DNA of 64,000 bases from Tanypteryx hageni (taxonomy: Eukaryota > Arthropoda > Insecta > Odonata > Petaluridae), in the NCBI GenBank assembly GCA_028673005.1, contig CM054113.1, positions 173,088,837-173,152,836 on the forward strand, read 5' to 3'. The notes beneath the pieces were generated by a model. The model was not told the origin of the DNA. It made no database searches and saw only the letters and a list, made by a program, of their open reading frames with translations. The position numbers and the translations under genes were made by a program. Positions 26,101-37,780 of this stretch are shown piece after piece; position 1 is the stretch's first letter, and each line of letters opens with the position of its first letter.

Positions 26101-29013
26101 GACAAATTATGACGGGTGTTTTTATTCGTTTCGGCGTCTTTTCTTGGATTATAATGTGAATAAAACTTATAAATCTGGATTCTCCAAAAGGCATAAAATG
26201 GCTGCGAAAACCAAATGTGTATTTCGGCTACAAGGCAGCCATCAAAGCGGTCATTCTCATTGTCAGATAATAGATTCTAGGAAGGACCAGGCTTATTATT
26301 CTTGGGTTTGATTTATTTGTTCTTCGTACGAAAATGAAGAGATTTTTTTATCGAGCCAGAAATTTAATTTTAAAATCAATTTTAATATAACTTTAATTTT
26401 AAATTAATTTTAATTTAATTTGAAATGCGAAGGTACCTAATGAGCGTAAATATTTTGTTGAAACTCAAACATAACGTTAACAATATTTAGGGTATACTTT
26501 AATGATATATTTAAAAATATAGTACGATTCCTGTGCATTAAACATTTGAATATTGCTTCCCAACACGACGTCACTATATTTTCATTTTGTCCATGACGTT
26601 TTTTATTTACTTGCTGTAGAGTCACGGTAAAGGCCGAATTTATTTAGCATGCGGTCCACTGGCTTCCCGTTTGAGACCCCTGGCTGGGGTCAATTGCGTC
26701 TCAACAATGAGGGGATAATCTTCCGAGTTTTCGAACCCACGACTTTCTTAACGTAAACAGAATAAAGATTTCTCTGTGAAAGACTTGAACCAACCTTCTT
26801 TATGCTTTGAGCATCCTGGGAAATGCAAAATTAATTTTATCCTATTCTAGCTCCGGATTACATTTCCCGTCGCCCCAGTTGCAAGAGCGCGAAGCTTATC
26901 TGCCTATCAAGGGCGCATTGCGATTCCTCCCGCCTTACATCTTCGGCAAATTACCGAGCAAAACTTTCCTCGCCTCGCTCTGGGGCTTTTTGGGTTATTA
27001 TTCGCGTTCCTTTGTGCGAGAGCGAACGTGCTCCATAAGAGAGGTCCTTATTAGAAATGCTAGCCTCCCCTCCATTATTTGCCTCGGAAATTAGAAGCTG
27101 TGATATAGGTACTTTATACTCCGCGACACAGTTTAACCTTAATTTGTTTTAAGTTTTCAGTGTGTTTTTCGTTGTCATATTTTCTCCTTAACATTGGTAT
27201 CTCCTGGAATCACGAACCTTAGCAACCCGATTCGTGCTCTGTCAGACAGTCGTGTCGCCTGCTGTCCTAAAAAACTACGCGCATTTGATGCCTTTTGTGC
27301 AGTGTATTATGACGTGTTTGCTTTAAAAAATTAAGGATGCATCAAGGGCGCACTTTTTAACTAGTTGTTTCCAATTACAGTTGTCGTGGATATAATTAAG
27401 GGTTGTTACAAGGGTTAAAGGTTATGAAATCCTGTTAATCTAGAACGAGGATGGAAATGGAAAGGTAATCAAGTCAAGCTCAGGCGAAACTGCTATGTGG
27501 CTCTAGCCGCGGTATAATTGCGCCAGATGTAGGATGTAATTTGCGTTCTGCCGGGATACGTTCCGTTTCCATCTCAACGAGAGAGTGGGCGTGTCTGATA
27601 GATCTCTATAATGTACGCCTGCTACACTAATGTAATTTTAAGGCCGCATTAAGTTCTGATGCGGTTTCATTCTCATTTGACTGATTTAAGGAATTGCTTC
27701 CATGGATCAAATTTTCTATTTTTCTATGTTATAGCTGTTTAGTTGGGCTTTGGATTGCCTTTTTTATTTACACATTTCCGAAAAATTTAGAAAAACATGC
27801 ATTAAAGACAGACGTTAAGTTTGCGCTTCCACCTCCATCTTGACGCCTAAATTAAGAGGCGAGTCATCATCGGTTATGATCAGAACACAAATGAAAATGG
27901 TTTTATTTAAGAGAATAACTTACTTTTCATTCATGTTTGAACGTAACCCATAAAGAGCCGCAAATTGAGTCATTAAAATGAACTTGAGCAATGGAATAAA
28001 AAGTCCGAAAGGAAACAATAGCGTCAAAACAAAATGATAGTAAAGTTTAAATTGCAATGTTTTCCCAGGAAGAATTCTTCCTTCCCTTACTCCAAAGCTT
28101 CAACAGAAAGCTGCCGAAATATGCGAAACTTACCATGCTGTTCGTTCCTTGCGTGTTCCTCCTTGAGAGGGGGAATCAATTTACCTGGGATTCAATCCGC
28201 GAAATAGTTATCGATCAACTGAGATGAACATTGGAGTGTAAAATCTATTTAAGAGAGACAGGGAGAATCTCGTTAATGGAAGCAAACGAATTTCTGAGAA
28301 TGAGATTTTAAGGGGTTTGCGCGCGCGCGTGTAAAAGAGTATGAAGGACAGGAGGGCAAATGGAGTGGGATTCTGAAGAGGGCCGTCGTCTGCACGTTTG
28401 AAAATTTCGGTCTTGAAGAGTGCGCTTGACATTAAACGACCTTGGAGCGTGGAGTCCCATCGCACTCAGGTCTATTTAGTTTCGCCTCAGATTGTGATGG
28501 TGTCCTATCTTTCTTCAATTCGTTCTATTTGTAATTTTATAGGTTTTTGCTATCGTTTTAGTCTTGATTAGTTCATTTAAAATACGTGAAGGATGGTGAT
28601 ATAAAAATTTTTTAAAGGCATCTTTTTCCTTTTAGCAAAATGATTTGTGCGATTTATTTATAAAACTATATAGAATTATTATGTTGTTTAGCCGTAGTAA
28701 ACTCGTTTGTTTGATGCACAGTAGATATTCCTTTTTTTATCATTTTGAATGAGTTGAAGATTGGTCAAAAATAATACTTCATTTTAACGAAATGCGATAA
28801 ATATTTAAATGCATGCAGCAAACTCTTTTACAACATGGTTTTATCCAATTTATTTGATTATACGCATTCCTGAATTTGTCGTGCAGTTCGTTTTACATGA
28901 GCAACTTCGTAGCTTTAACAAACCAATATTTTTTTCCCATAAAGTAAAATTATTTGACGAAGCCGAGACTTCGTGGAATTCCGTAATATGGATAAAATAT
29001 GGCGTTTTTAAAA
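23109..29013. other. gene-free stretch
   Basis: No family recognised. 26,340-26,420 is a TTTTAATTTAA low-complexity run. The minus strand at 26,730-26,745 has a B-box-like GGGTTCGAAAA, but no A box or SINE body was found. No other structure seen. Confidence 0.55.
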
Positions 29014-29107
29014 TTAAAACAACACAGTTTCAATAACACTTCGACTTATTTCACTTATTGTTTTGTGGAATTAGTCGAAGTGTTGTTAAAACTGTGTGAT
29101 GTTTTAA
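29014..29107. repeat. 94-bp near-perfect hairpin
   Basis: Arms 29,014-29,054 and 29,065-29,107 are imperfectly complementary (roughly 36 of 40 pairs by eye) with a 10-base loop. Either a snap-back MITE or a structured RNA precursor could give this. No TSD is clear. Confidence 0.85.
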
Positions 29108-30221
29108 CTTTTTTGTAATTTTAACGATGCCAAATTTCATCCATTTCCATCAAGTATTAAAATTGAGCGAAGTGGTTTTGCCCAACTCAGCCCTCTTCAA
29201 GAACATACATCCCGCGTTGCGCAAGGGACTACTACTGTATTTTGCATTATCCTAGCTTTCCTCACCTTTAGCCGCATATGCTCTAGACATCTGCACGTAA
29301 TCTCCGTTCCCGTCTCTATAATCTCCCTCCAAAGTCTCTGATGGCTTTAATCCTCTCAACTACTGCTGACCAATCCTTTGTTCTCTCGATCACAATGCCT
29401 CTCTCTCTCTCTCACCCTCAATCCTTTCATTCCAGACTCGGAAGCTTAGCAAACTGGAGTGGAATGTACCGTTTCTTTCCTCGAGATGGTCTAATCTCGG
29501 CACCAAGATTTTCGGCGGCTTTCTCCTTTGAAAAGGAATCCTTTCATCACCGTGCCACCTTTCGTGATGGATCCCTGGGTTTCAATTGTTAAAATACCGA
29601 GTTCTGCTCCGCCAGAATCTAACATTCTCCCTCTGCCTCTTCGTTCTCACCGCGTCGCTTTCTCTCTCCCCCGTCATCCTGTTTCTTCGCCTTTAAGGAC
29701 TTAAAAAAAAACCTCCCCCCGACGCAGCAGCATCCCGACCGACCTCCTCTTTCCCCAGGTGATTGGCTATTCCTTTTCCGCCTCTTTTGCGTCCATCTTC
29801 TTCTCGTGGCGTTCCTCTCTTCCCGACTTAATTTCGGACGTTCTTATTTAAATTACTCTCATCTGTCTTCCTCGTTTTGTGTCCTCGACGTTCTTCCTCC
29901 TTTTGCACCCTTACGATGTTCTTCTTTCGCGTTGAACTCTCGATTTCTCTCCATCTATCCCCCTTCCGTGTTTCCGCGCCTCTATCGTCTCTTCTTACTC
30001 CGTCGTTGGCCGCGATATTAATGTTTTCGCCTTCAGGCAAGAGTTGGCGGATGTTTTAAAAGTACTTTTCGTCCTTATTGACCCTAAGCTCCGGTGATAG
30101 CTTTTTCCCTCCATGCCCTTGGGTTGTTGTATGGATCGTTTTAAAATTAACCTTGTCTTCTTGGTCGTTTTTTTACTTGGTCTGGCGCTCTTTAATTTCT
30201 TTTCCCCATTCTGTACAGGGT
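29108..30221. other. gene-free, pyrimidine-rich
   Basis: CT-rich from about 29,590 to 30,020 on the + strand. No credible coding sequence. Confidence 0.55.
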
Positions 30222-30484
30222 CTTTTGACAACCAATCTTTACTTTTCGATTTTTTCCCGAGATAATCAACTCCTCGATTAAATTCTTCCCGTTTCTTTGT
30301 GATAACCTCAGGCCGTTTACGAGTTTTTGTCCTTCCTCATAGCATTTCGTCCCCTTTTGACAGCCAATCTTTAGTTTTCGATTTCTTTCCGTAATAATAT
30401 CCTCCTCGATTAAATTCTTCTCGCGTCTTTCTAATAACCTCGGTCAGTTAACGAGTTTTAGTCCTTTCTCATCGAAGTTTGCCC
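30222..30484. repeat. tandem duplication, two units of about 131 bp
   Basis: Unit 1 begins near 30,222 (CTTTTGACAACCAATCTTTA) and unit 2 near 30,353 (CCTTTTGACAGCCAATCTTT). Both contain CCTCGATTAAATTCTTC, ATAACCTC and ACGAGTTTT in the same order and spacing. Confidence 0.88.
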
Positions 30485-33400
30485 ATGATTCTGACTTAAA
30501 TACAGCGCGCATTGGAGGAAAGATATGGATTCCTTATATTGACTTTCCAGCTGTCCCTGAAGGCATGCTTCATCTCTTATATTAACAGTAATTGCCGAAT
30601 TTAATATGCGTTTTAAGGAAAAAATATACTCCTTAATTATTTCAGTTATCTTTGTAATCTCACAATAGTTTATTCATGGTTCCATCCACGAAAAATCTTC
30701 ACTATTAGCCGTAACTTCTTTCCGGAAAAAAAATTGCTAAGCACCTCATTATTCTTTCCTTTTCTATGCACTATAAATCATTCGATCGTTTAATCTCCGT
30801 CTGTCCTTCTTATCCGTCGTTGCAACGGTGTTTATCTTACCGTGCATATATCGCCGTGAACAAATTGTTTATTTAACGATCGTTCGGGCCCCGCCCTAGT
30901 AAATCCCTCTATCTTTCCCATAACAGCCTCTTTCTAATCTCTAAGCGCGCGCACTTATAACACACTATACCCCTAAACCTATCTCGCGCTATTACTCCCT
31001 CCTCTCCCCATATTCCTCCTCCGAAATTTTCGCTTTATCGCTTATCTCCATCTCTTTCTCTCATCGTTATCCTGTTTCCAGAGAAAAACCGGTCATTATC
31101 TATCCGTTTCTTTTTCGCTCTCTCCCTCTTTCTCTCGATTTCTTCCTTCCTGTCTTTTTCTTATATACCTTTCACAATGGAGGGGTTTTCTCTATCTTTT
31201 TTCCACTACACGGTCCCCGTTTCCCTCCCTGCTCACCTTCCCCTTTTCTTCTAGCCGTTGTTGCCTCTCTTTCTCTCCTTTTGTATCTCTCTCTTAAACG
31301 TTCCATCTCTCTGATCCTTCATCATACAGAAAAAAGAAAGACGACTTCCGTATCTATTCTTTTTCCGCGGCGGAATTCGGATATCTTCTCTCCTTTTTAT
31401 TATTAAGTCGACGAGAACGCGCGTCTCTGTTTATGACGCAGATAAGGTTGAGTTATTGTTTTTTTGTGTTCGTAGCGAGTCGGACGCCGGTTCTGGTCTT
31501 TTTAATGCGCTGCTGTAATTCCTCTCATTCTTTACGTCTCTCACACCTTTCTCTTCCTCAGCTCGCGTGAACATTTATATTTTTAAATCTTTTCACGTTT
31601 CCTTACTTTCCCTTTTTATTGTCTCTTCTCTGTGCGTGGTAGTCCCGGTGTGTTTTTCTGCATTTGTTCGTGTCTTCTTTTGCAAAAGTCTGTTATCCTA
31701 ACCATCCTTGAAAAAACTTTCTTTAATAGCCGCAGACATGTGGGAATCTAGATGGGTTGTAAATCAGCTCTCGTCAGTGATTCATCGGTGGTTGTAGTAG
31801 GTTAGATAGGTAGTTCTCTCTTGAACTGACCTTGCTGCAAAAATATGTGCTTCGTATTAATGGCACTCGGCGGCTCCTATGTGTGTACTACATTCGCGTT
31901 GTCTAATATAATCATTGCGCTCGAAGATTATTCTCAATTTAGTCGTTAGGTTACAGTGAAGTATTTCATCGTAATATTTTTTACACTTTTAGCATTACTC
32001 TAATGCTCTTTATAGTGATTCCTCCATGCTTTGATGTCCTATTCGTTTTAATTGCGCCCTCCCTTCACTTTTCGCTCTTAACCACATTCCTCTCCTCAGT
32101 GGCGTTGGTCCTTAAACTAGCTTTCTTCATCCATCCCTCGCTACTTGTTCTACATCTTTCCCTAATCCCTTTTTTCTGCTACTAACTCCGCCTCTCTTCC
32201 GTCGCTCGGTCCATTGTTGCGCTCCATTCCCTTCTTCCCCTCACGTGTATGCTGCGCCACCGCCATTTCGAATCCCAATATAATGCCTACGTTACATCAT
32301 CTCTACCCTTCCTCCATTGTCTATAAAAGGTCCTTCTCCCTGTTACCCAATTCTCGTCTCTTCCACTCTCCATTCCCTGCCATTCTATCCCACTATCCAT
32401 CTCCTTTGTTATTTCTCTGTTTCGTTTCCTGCTTTTCCTCCTTTCTTCCTATTTCTCCTCTTTATCCCTTCTCTTAACTTTTTTTGTCTTTCTATTATGG
32501 CTTTCTCCCTCTCTTGTCTTTTGCGTCTTCCCCTTCTATTCTTATCACTTTCGCCTTATTAGGAGTCCGCTGGTTAAAAAATTATCGACCTTCCGTACTT
32601 GGATTCTACATCCTGTGGGCAATTGAAGAGAGAGCGTGATCGTAGGGTGACATAGCGTTACTGGACTATAGTTTAATGTTTAGTCCTAAATAATTGCGCG
32701 GTAATTTGTTTTGTTAAAACCTGTACCTATCATCTGCAGTGATGTGTTATAGTTTATACGAGGGTTCAAAAAGTAAGTTTACAAGATTAATTATATAGTT
32801 GCTATATAATATTTAAGCTCATTATCGTTGCATTTGACACGCCGAGTTTCGAAATTATTCATTCTGCCCTTATGCGATTTGAGTTCGATGCCCCTGCTTT
32901 GAACCGAAATAAAAAAAACACTCGTCTATTTCTGGCACGTGCACATTTAAAAAAATACCATTTTTCTCTTTGTTCCCCGAGCTATCCTCTTCGCTCCGGT
33001 CGGTGCGATCTTGCGCTTGCGTAACATTGTTTCCAGGTGAAGGAGACACCCACGAAAAGCACGATCTGCAATTGTTGCGCCTCGGCGTTAACCGAAACTA
33101 AAAGGGTGCTGGAATGTTGGTGGGGTTTCTCAAAGGAGAAAGAGATCCTTTATTTTTTGTTATTCGGCTCGCCTCCTATCCTCATTTCTATTTTCTCTCA
33201 TTATCCGTCCCCCTCTTCTTCCGCTCCCGCCAATGCCTGTTTTTGTTTTTTCATTTCCTCTGCGGTCCAGCGCGCGTTTCTCCTTTTTTCCCCTCGCAGA
33301 TTTCGTTTCGCGGTTTCGAGATTGTATTTTTTATATGCTTTTGTTTCATGCATACCGTTTCCAATTAAGCTTGAAAAGCGTGATTGCATTACGCCCTTGC

Positions 33401-34895
33401 GCTCGTTATGTAAAAAGGTTCCTCTTTTTTTCTTGTTTATTTTGTTTCGCGGCCGGAGCTAGGCTAGCGCAGAAATTAAAATGATCCTTCGCGTAAATAT
33501 GATATATAAAGTTGGATCGACGGGCTCGGATTTTGTTATTTTATTTATTTTTAAAAATTTTTTGTTTGGTCAAGTTTCGGAAAGCGTCACGTACCAACCA
33601 ATTTAACGTATAATGAGTTGGAAGGATTTGTTAGATGACAATGCATCGGGGAAACATTTCGGAAATGAACGCGTCTCGTTTTTGGTAATTGACTCGTATC
33701 CGAGTTGTGAGTCGAATTCTATTTGATTTTTATTTCCCTAGCTTCCATATCCTTGAACTAGGTGAGTAAGGTTTATATCCACTGGTTTGCTCTTTGTCTC
33801 ATAGATGGTGGTAGTAACATTCAACTTTTCCCTTAAAGAATTGTTCATTAAACTGGAAATAAATGTTTTTAATTATCACTTATTTCCCCTTTGGTTTTTC
33901 TTTTGTTTGCTCTATCATCGCCCAAAACCTATGTTTTTATATAAAACTCGTGCTAAAATAATTACCTCGGCGAAAATTGTTCCCGGTCTTTGCGACGTCA
34001 TTCCCTCGGGTCACTTTCTGAAGGAATTGCGCAAAAATCGTCCTAGAATTTGCAATTTCGTAATTCTTCCTCCCGTAAAACGCGATAGCGGTACTTTTCC
34101 TCCACGTAATCCATGCATTCGCACGAAAAATCTCCGACCGTAGCTTACTCGATTACGGCGTTCACCGACCTCATCCGTTTCCACCGGGATTTCTCTATGC
34201 GTTTTTGTTTTTTCCCGCCTCCTATCATTTTTATCCTCTTTCTGTGCTCCCGTTCTATACTTTCGTACCTCTTTTATCTCGCTGGAGGTCTTCTCGCTCT
34301 TTTTCGTCCGACTTATTGAATTATCCCTCTTTCCCCTTCTATTCCTATTCCGTTTTTCCTCGATTTTATACCACGCCTCGTTTCTCGCGTCCTTTTTTTC
34401 CGTGTCCGTTTGTCCCTTCTTGCTTCTCTTCGCTCATCTCTCTCTCTCTCTCTTCGTCCTCTCCTTCGCATCGTCCTCACCGCCATTTCTCCCCTTTTTC
34501 GTGCGCATCCTTCCTGTTTTATCACAGGTTCCGCGAAATATGCAGCAGTGTTCCCCTCCCCCGCCTCGCAAGAAAATTTCCCTTTGTTTTGCGATCATCG
34601 CTCCACTGTCTAATTTCGTCTCTCTACAGTGGAGGCTAATTTTGAGACCTGCAGCGGCGCCTACGTATTTCTCCCTCTCTGTCTCCGTCCTTTCAATCCT
34701 TAGCGTTCCTCTTATCACTATGGTCTCCGACGGTGATGTTCTCTTCCGCTCGCTTCAAACCGCGCGTTAGATTCAAATTTCACATACGTTTCTTTTTCGA
34801 CATCATCCCATACGCTGCCGTGCTCTGGTCTTGTTTGTTTTTAATTAAATTAAGATAACATATCTTAAGCAGTTTTGGTGAGGTTTTAGTATTTT
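30485..34895. other. gene-free stretch with CT-rich blocks
   Basis: CT-rich blocks lie at about 30,900-31,350, 32,000-32,560 and 34,200-34,760 on the + strand. They open long low-complexity frames. A mariner-end-like ACGAGGGTTCAAAAAGTAAG lies at 32,759-32,778. A juxtaposed acceptor/donor motif lies at 33,761. No recognised gene. Confidence 0.5.
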
Positions 34896-36851
34896 TACTT
34901 TCTCCATATACGAAGTATAGAGCAAGTACACACTGTTTTCATAAAAAAAAATTTAGTTCGAGATTTCAATGGAAATCTATGTTTTAAGTTCCCCTGAACA
35001 CATTTTGACTATTTTCTCGATGATGCCTGTTGGTGTGTCTGTGGGTGTCTGTGTCTGTAACTGTAATTTTGTGGGCGCTCTTAACTCAAAAACTAATAAT
35101 CCGATCTGCATAAAATTTCATATTTAGCATTTTTATAAGGAAGTCAATAACTGATTAGATTTTAGCTAAAATCGGTCGACCGGAAGTGGATGTTTATTCT
35201 TGTCATTTTTCCGTTTTGTCAAATATCTCCTGTAATTCTTCATTAACGTAATCGTTTTTAATAGTCTAAGTTATATACAATTTTATTCTGTACAACTTTT
35301 GTATTTAATAATTTTTTGTCGAGTTATGTCAGTTATTCGCAATTTACCTCGTGATTCCAGCGACGCCAAGCCGTAAATTACCAACTACATATGAAGAAAG
35401 GCATGTGTTGGCCACATCAGTTTTCTACTTTCTCCATATACGAAGTATAGAGAAAGTATTTTCATGAAAAAAATCGAATTCGAGATTTCAACGTAAATAC
35501 ACGTTTTAAGGTCCCCTGAACACGGTTTTGACTATTTTCTCGATTATGTCTGTGACCGGAATTTCGTGGGTGCTCGGACTAAAAAACTATTAATCAGGTC
35601 AACGCGAAATTTTATATTTGACATTTTTATTAAAGGGACAAGAACTGATTAGTTTTTGGTAAAAATCGGTCGACCGGAAGTAGGTGTTTACTCTTGTCAC
35701 ATCCGTTTTTACTTTCTCCATATACGTAGTATAGGGGAAAGTATTGTATTCATAAAAAAATCGACGTCGAGATTTCAACGGAAATACACGTTTTGAGGTC
35801 CCCTGAACACGTTTCGATCATTTTCTTGATGATGTGTGTGTATGTGATAGCTTTTTGTGGGTGCTCTAACTAAAAAAACTATTAATCACGTCATCGCAAG
35901 ATTTTATAATTGATAGTAGCTCAATAACTTTGGCTAAGATTAATAAAGGTGAAATACTCTAATTGTTTGGCTAAAGGAGTATTTCACCTTTATTAGCAAG
36001 AATTTATATTTAAATCTTTTATAAAAGTCAGAAGAACTGATTAGTTTTTGGTAAAAAATCGGCCAACCGGAAGTGGGTGTTTACTCTTGTCACCTATCCC
36101 TTATTTTAAAATATTTACTTTAATATTTGATAAATGTATCGGAAATGTATCGGAATAAATGTTGGAAATTTAATTTCCTACAACTTTTGTTTGAAACATT
36201 TTTCCATATAATGCATTGTTTAAGAGATATTTTATATTCTTAGATGCCACCACCACGCCACTTACCGACGACTATTGTTAACAATTGACGCTTAGTTACC
36301 TCTTAGTAACACTCCTTTTCTTTTCTTAATTGTTGGAGCTTTGTGGCTATATCCAATATCAGAAGGCTATGGTTTGAGTTTATTCCTGTTCTTTGTAAAG
36401 TCTAAAATTTTCTCTCAGTTTCTTAAGATATTTATTATTATGTAACCTATTTGGAATTTTTAGAAATATTACAGATATGGAGAAAGTCATGTGGTGGCCA
36501 CATCAGATTTTTTAAATATTTGCTTTAATGTCTAATGGATGTAAAAAAGTCTTGGAATAAAAGTTGTAAAAAATTTAATTTTCTACAACCTTTGTTCGAA
36601 ATATTTTCCCATATAATACATTGTTTAAGAGATATTTTAAAAACTATATCTTTTAGCTGCCACCACTACACCACGTACCGGCGACTATTCTAAACACTTG
36701 ACGCTTACGTACGTCTTACATTAGTAACCGTCCTTTTTATTTTCTTATTTGTTGGAACTTCGTAGCTCAGAAAGCTACGGTTTGTGTTTTTGTTCTTGGT
36801 AGTCTTTAAAAGTTTCTCGTAGTTTCTTAAAATATTTATTATCATTTAACC
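34896..36851 (+). repeat. degenerate tandem array of a palindrome-headed repeat
   Basis: Three head copies start at 34,896, 35,426 and 35,710, each with TACTTTCTCCATATACGNAG. They continue with a shared GAGATTTCAACG, ACACGTTTT, GGTCCCCTGAACACG and ACCGGAAGT block. Two tail copies (about 36,110-36,509 and 36,510-36,851) share CCTACAACTTTTGT-, TTGTTTAAGAGATATTTTA- and TGCCACCAC-like blocks and end in GGAGAAAGTCATGTGGTGG. The second tail is interrupted at 36,851 by a hAT insertion and resumes at 38,402-38,470. The first 33 bases of each head form an imperfect palindrome (TACTTTCTC at one end, GAGAAAGTA at the other). Confidence 0.85.
35941..35995. repeat. perfect 19-bp inverted repeat (hairpin) inside the array
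   Basis: Arms TAATAAAGGTGAAATACTC (35,941-35,959) and its exact reverse complement (35,977-35,995) are separated by 17 bases. It is absent from the other array units, so it appears to be a small insertion. Confidence 0.9.
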
Positions 36852-36966
36852 CAGGTCCGCCCAACCTTTTTTGTTGTGCGGGTAACTTCGGAAAAATTTA
36901 GTCTGCATGCGGGTAACATGATATTAATTCATAAAATGTGGAACATATAAGTTTACGTAAAGTATG

Positions 36967-36974
<8 letters not shown>

Positions 36975-37025
<51 letters not shown>
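36975..37025. repeat. (TA)n microsatellite
   Basis: Uninterrupted TA tract abutting the left arm of the foldback element. Confidence 0.95.
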
Positions 37026-37027
<2 letters not shown>

Positions 37028-37340
37028 CAACTTACGGAAAAGGAAAGGTAAAATGAATATATGGATGTCAACAAGGTGTTGGGATGAGGAAACCCAGTGA
37101 GCACTCACCAATCAGACGACTTCAGGTTGGCGAGGCCCCGGGGATGTCGAAGCGACACACGTAAAATAACACAAAAACACAGAAACATCACAAACGTAAA
37201 GCTTTCGGAACTACTCCTTCTTCAGCTACAGAGAGAGAACCTGAAGTCGTCTGATTGGTGAGTGCTCACTGGGTTTCCTCATCCCAACACCTTGTTGACA
37301 TCCATATATCCATTTTACCTTTCCTTTTCCGTAAGCTGTT
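37026..37340. mobile_element. foldback element with 103-bp inverted arms
   Basis: Left arm 37,026-37,128 and right arm 37,238-37,340 are nearly perfect reverse complements, starting AACAACTTACGG and ending CCGTAAGCTGTT. The 109-bp centre contains AAAGCTTTCGGAACTACTCC. It is bounded on both sides by TA repeats, so it appears to have inserted into a TA tract. No coding capacity. It could be a foldback MITE or the inverted terminus of a Penelope-like retroelement. Confidence 0.92.
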
Positions 37341-37360
37341 TTATATATATATATATATAG

Positions 37361-37735
37361 GGGTGCCGGTGGTGTAGTGGTTAGGACGCTGGCTGCTACT
37401 CGCCCGATGCTTGAAAGTCATCGGGTACGAATCCTGCGCGAGTAGGATTTTTTCTCAAGGTCATCCGGCCCCCTGTTTGCGTGGTTTGTGGAGACCGCGC
37501 AAATTCAGCTGTTCCGTCCTTCGGAAGGGACGTTAAGCCGTTGGCCCCCCTGGTGTTCTTCGCAAGAGCAGGCAAATGCCGGCACCGGGTTTCCCTCCTC
37601 CCTTCTGTGTGTGTGTCCGGTGTGGAAGGCAACGGGAAACCACCACACCGTGTATGTATATTCCCTAGTCAAAAACCAATTAATTAATTAATTAATTGGT
37701 AGGACCTGTCGTAAGACAGAACACGAATGAATGAA

Positions 37736-37738
<3 letters not shown>
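37361..37738 (+). mobile_element. tRNA-derived SINE, family 1, apparently full length
   Basis: The head has an A box (TGGTGTAGTGG, 37,370-37,380) and a B box (GGTACGAATCC, 37,424-37,434; one base off the GGTTCGANNCC consensus). It is followed by a central domain containing TCCTTCGGAAGGGACGTTAA (about 37,519). The 3′ part has ATTAATTAATT and ends with GAATGAATGAAT. At about 375 bp it is longer than most tRNA-SINEs. TA repeats flank it on both sides. A partial reverse copy lies at 56,569-56,712. Confidence 0.88.

Positions 37739-37739
<1 letters not shown>

Positions 37740-37778
<39 letters not shown>
37740..37778. repeat. (TA)n microsatellite
   Basis: TA tract directly after the GAATGAAT tail of the SINE. 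Together with the tract before the SINE it suggests insertion into a TA array. Confidence 0.95.

Positions 37779-37780
<2 letters not shown>

Noticed and set aside
26727..26760. tRNA-like B box on the minus strand (GGGTTCGAAAA)
   Set aside because: Off consensus, with no A box at proper distance and no cloverleaf.
37396..37632. 78-codon minus-strand ORF
   Set aside because: Lies wholly inside the SINE; antisense of a repeat.
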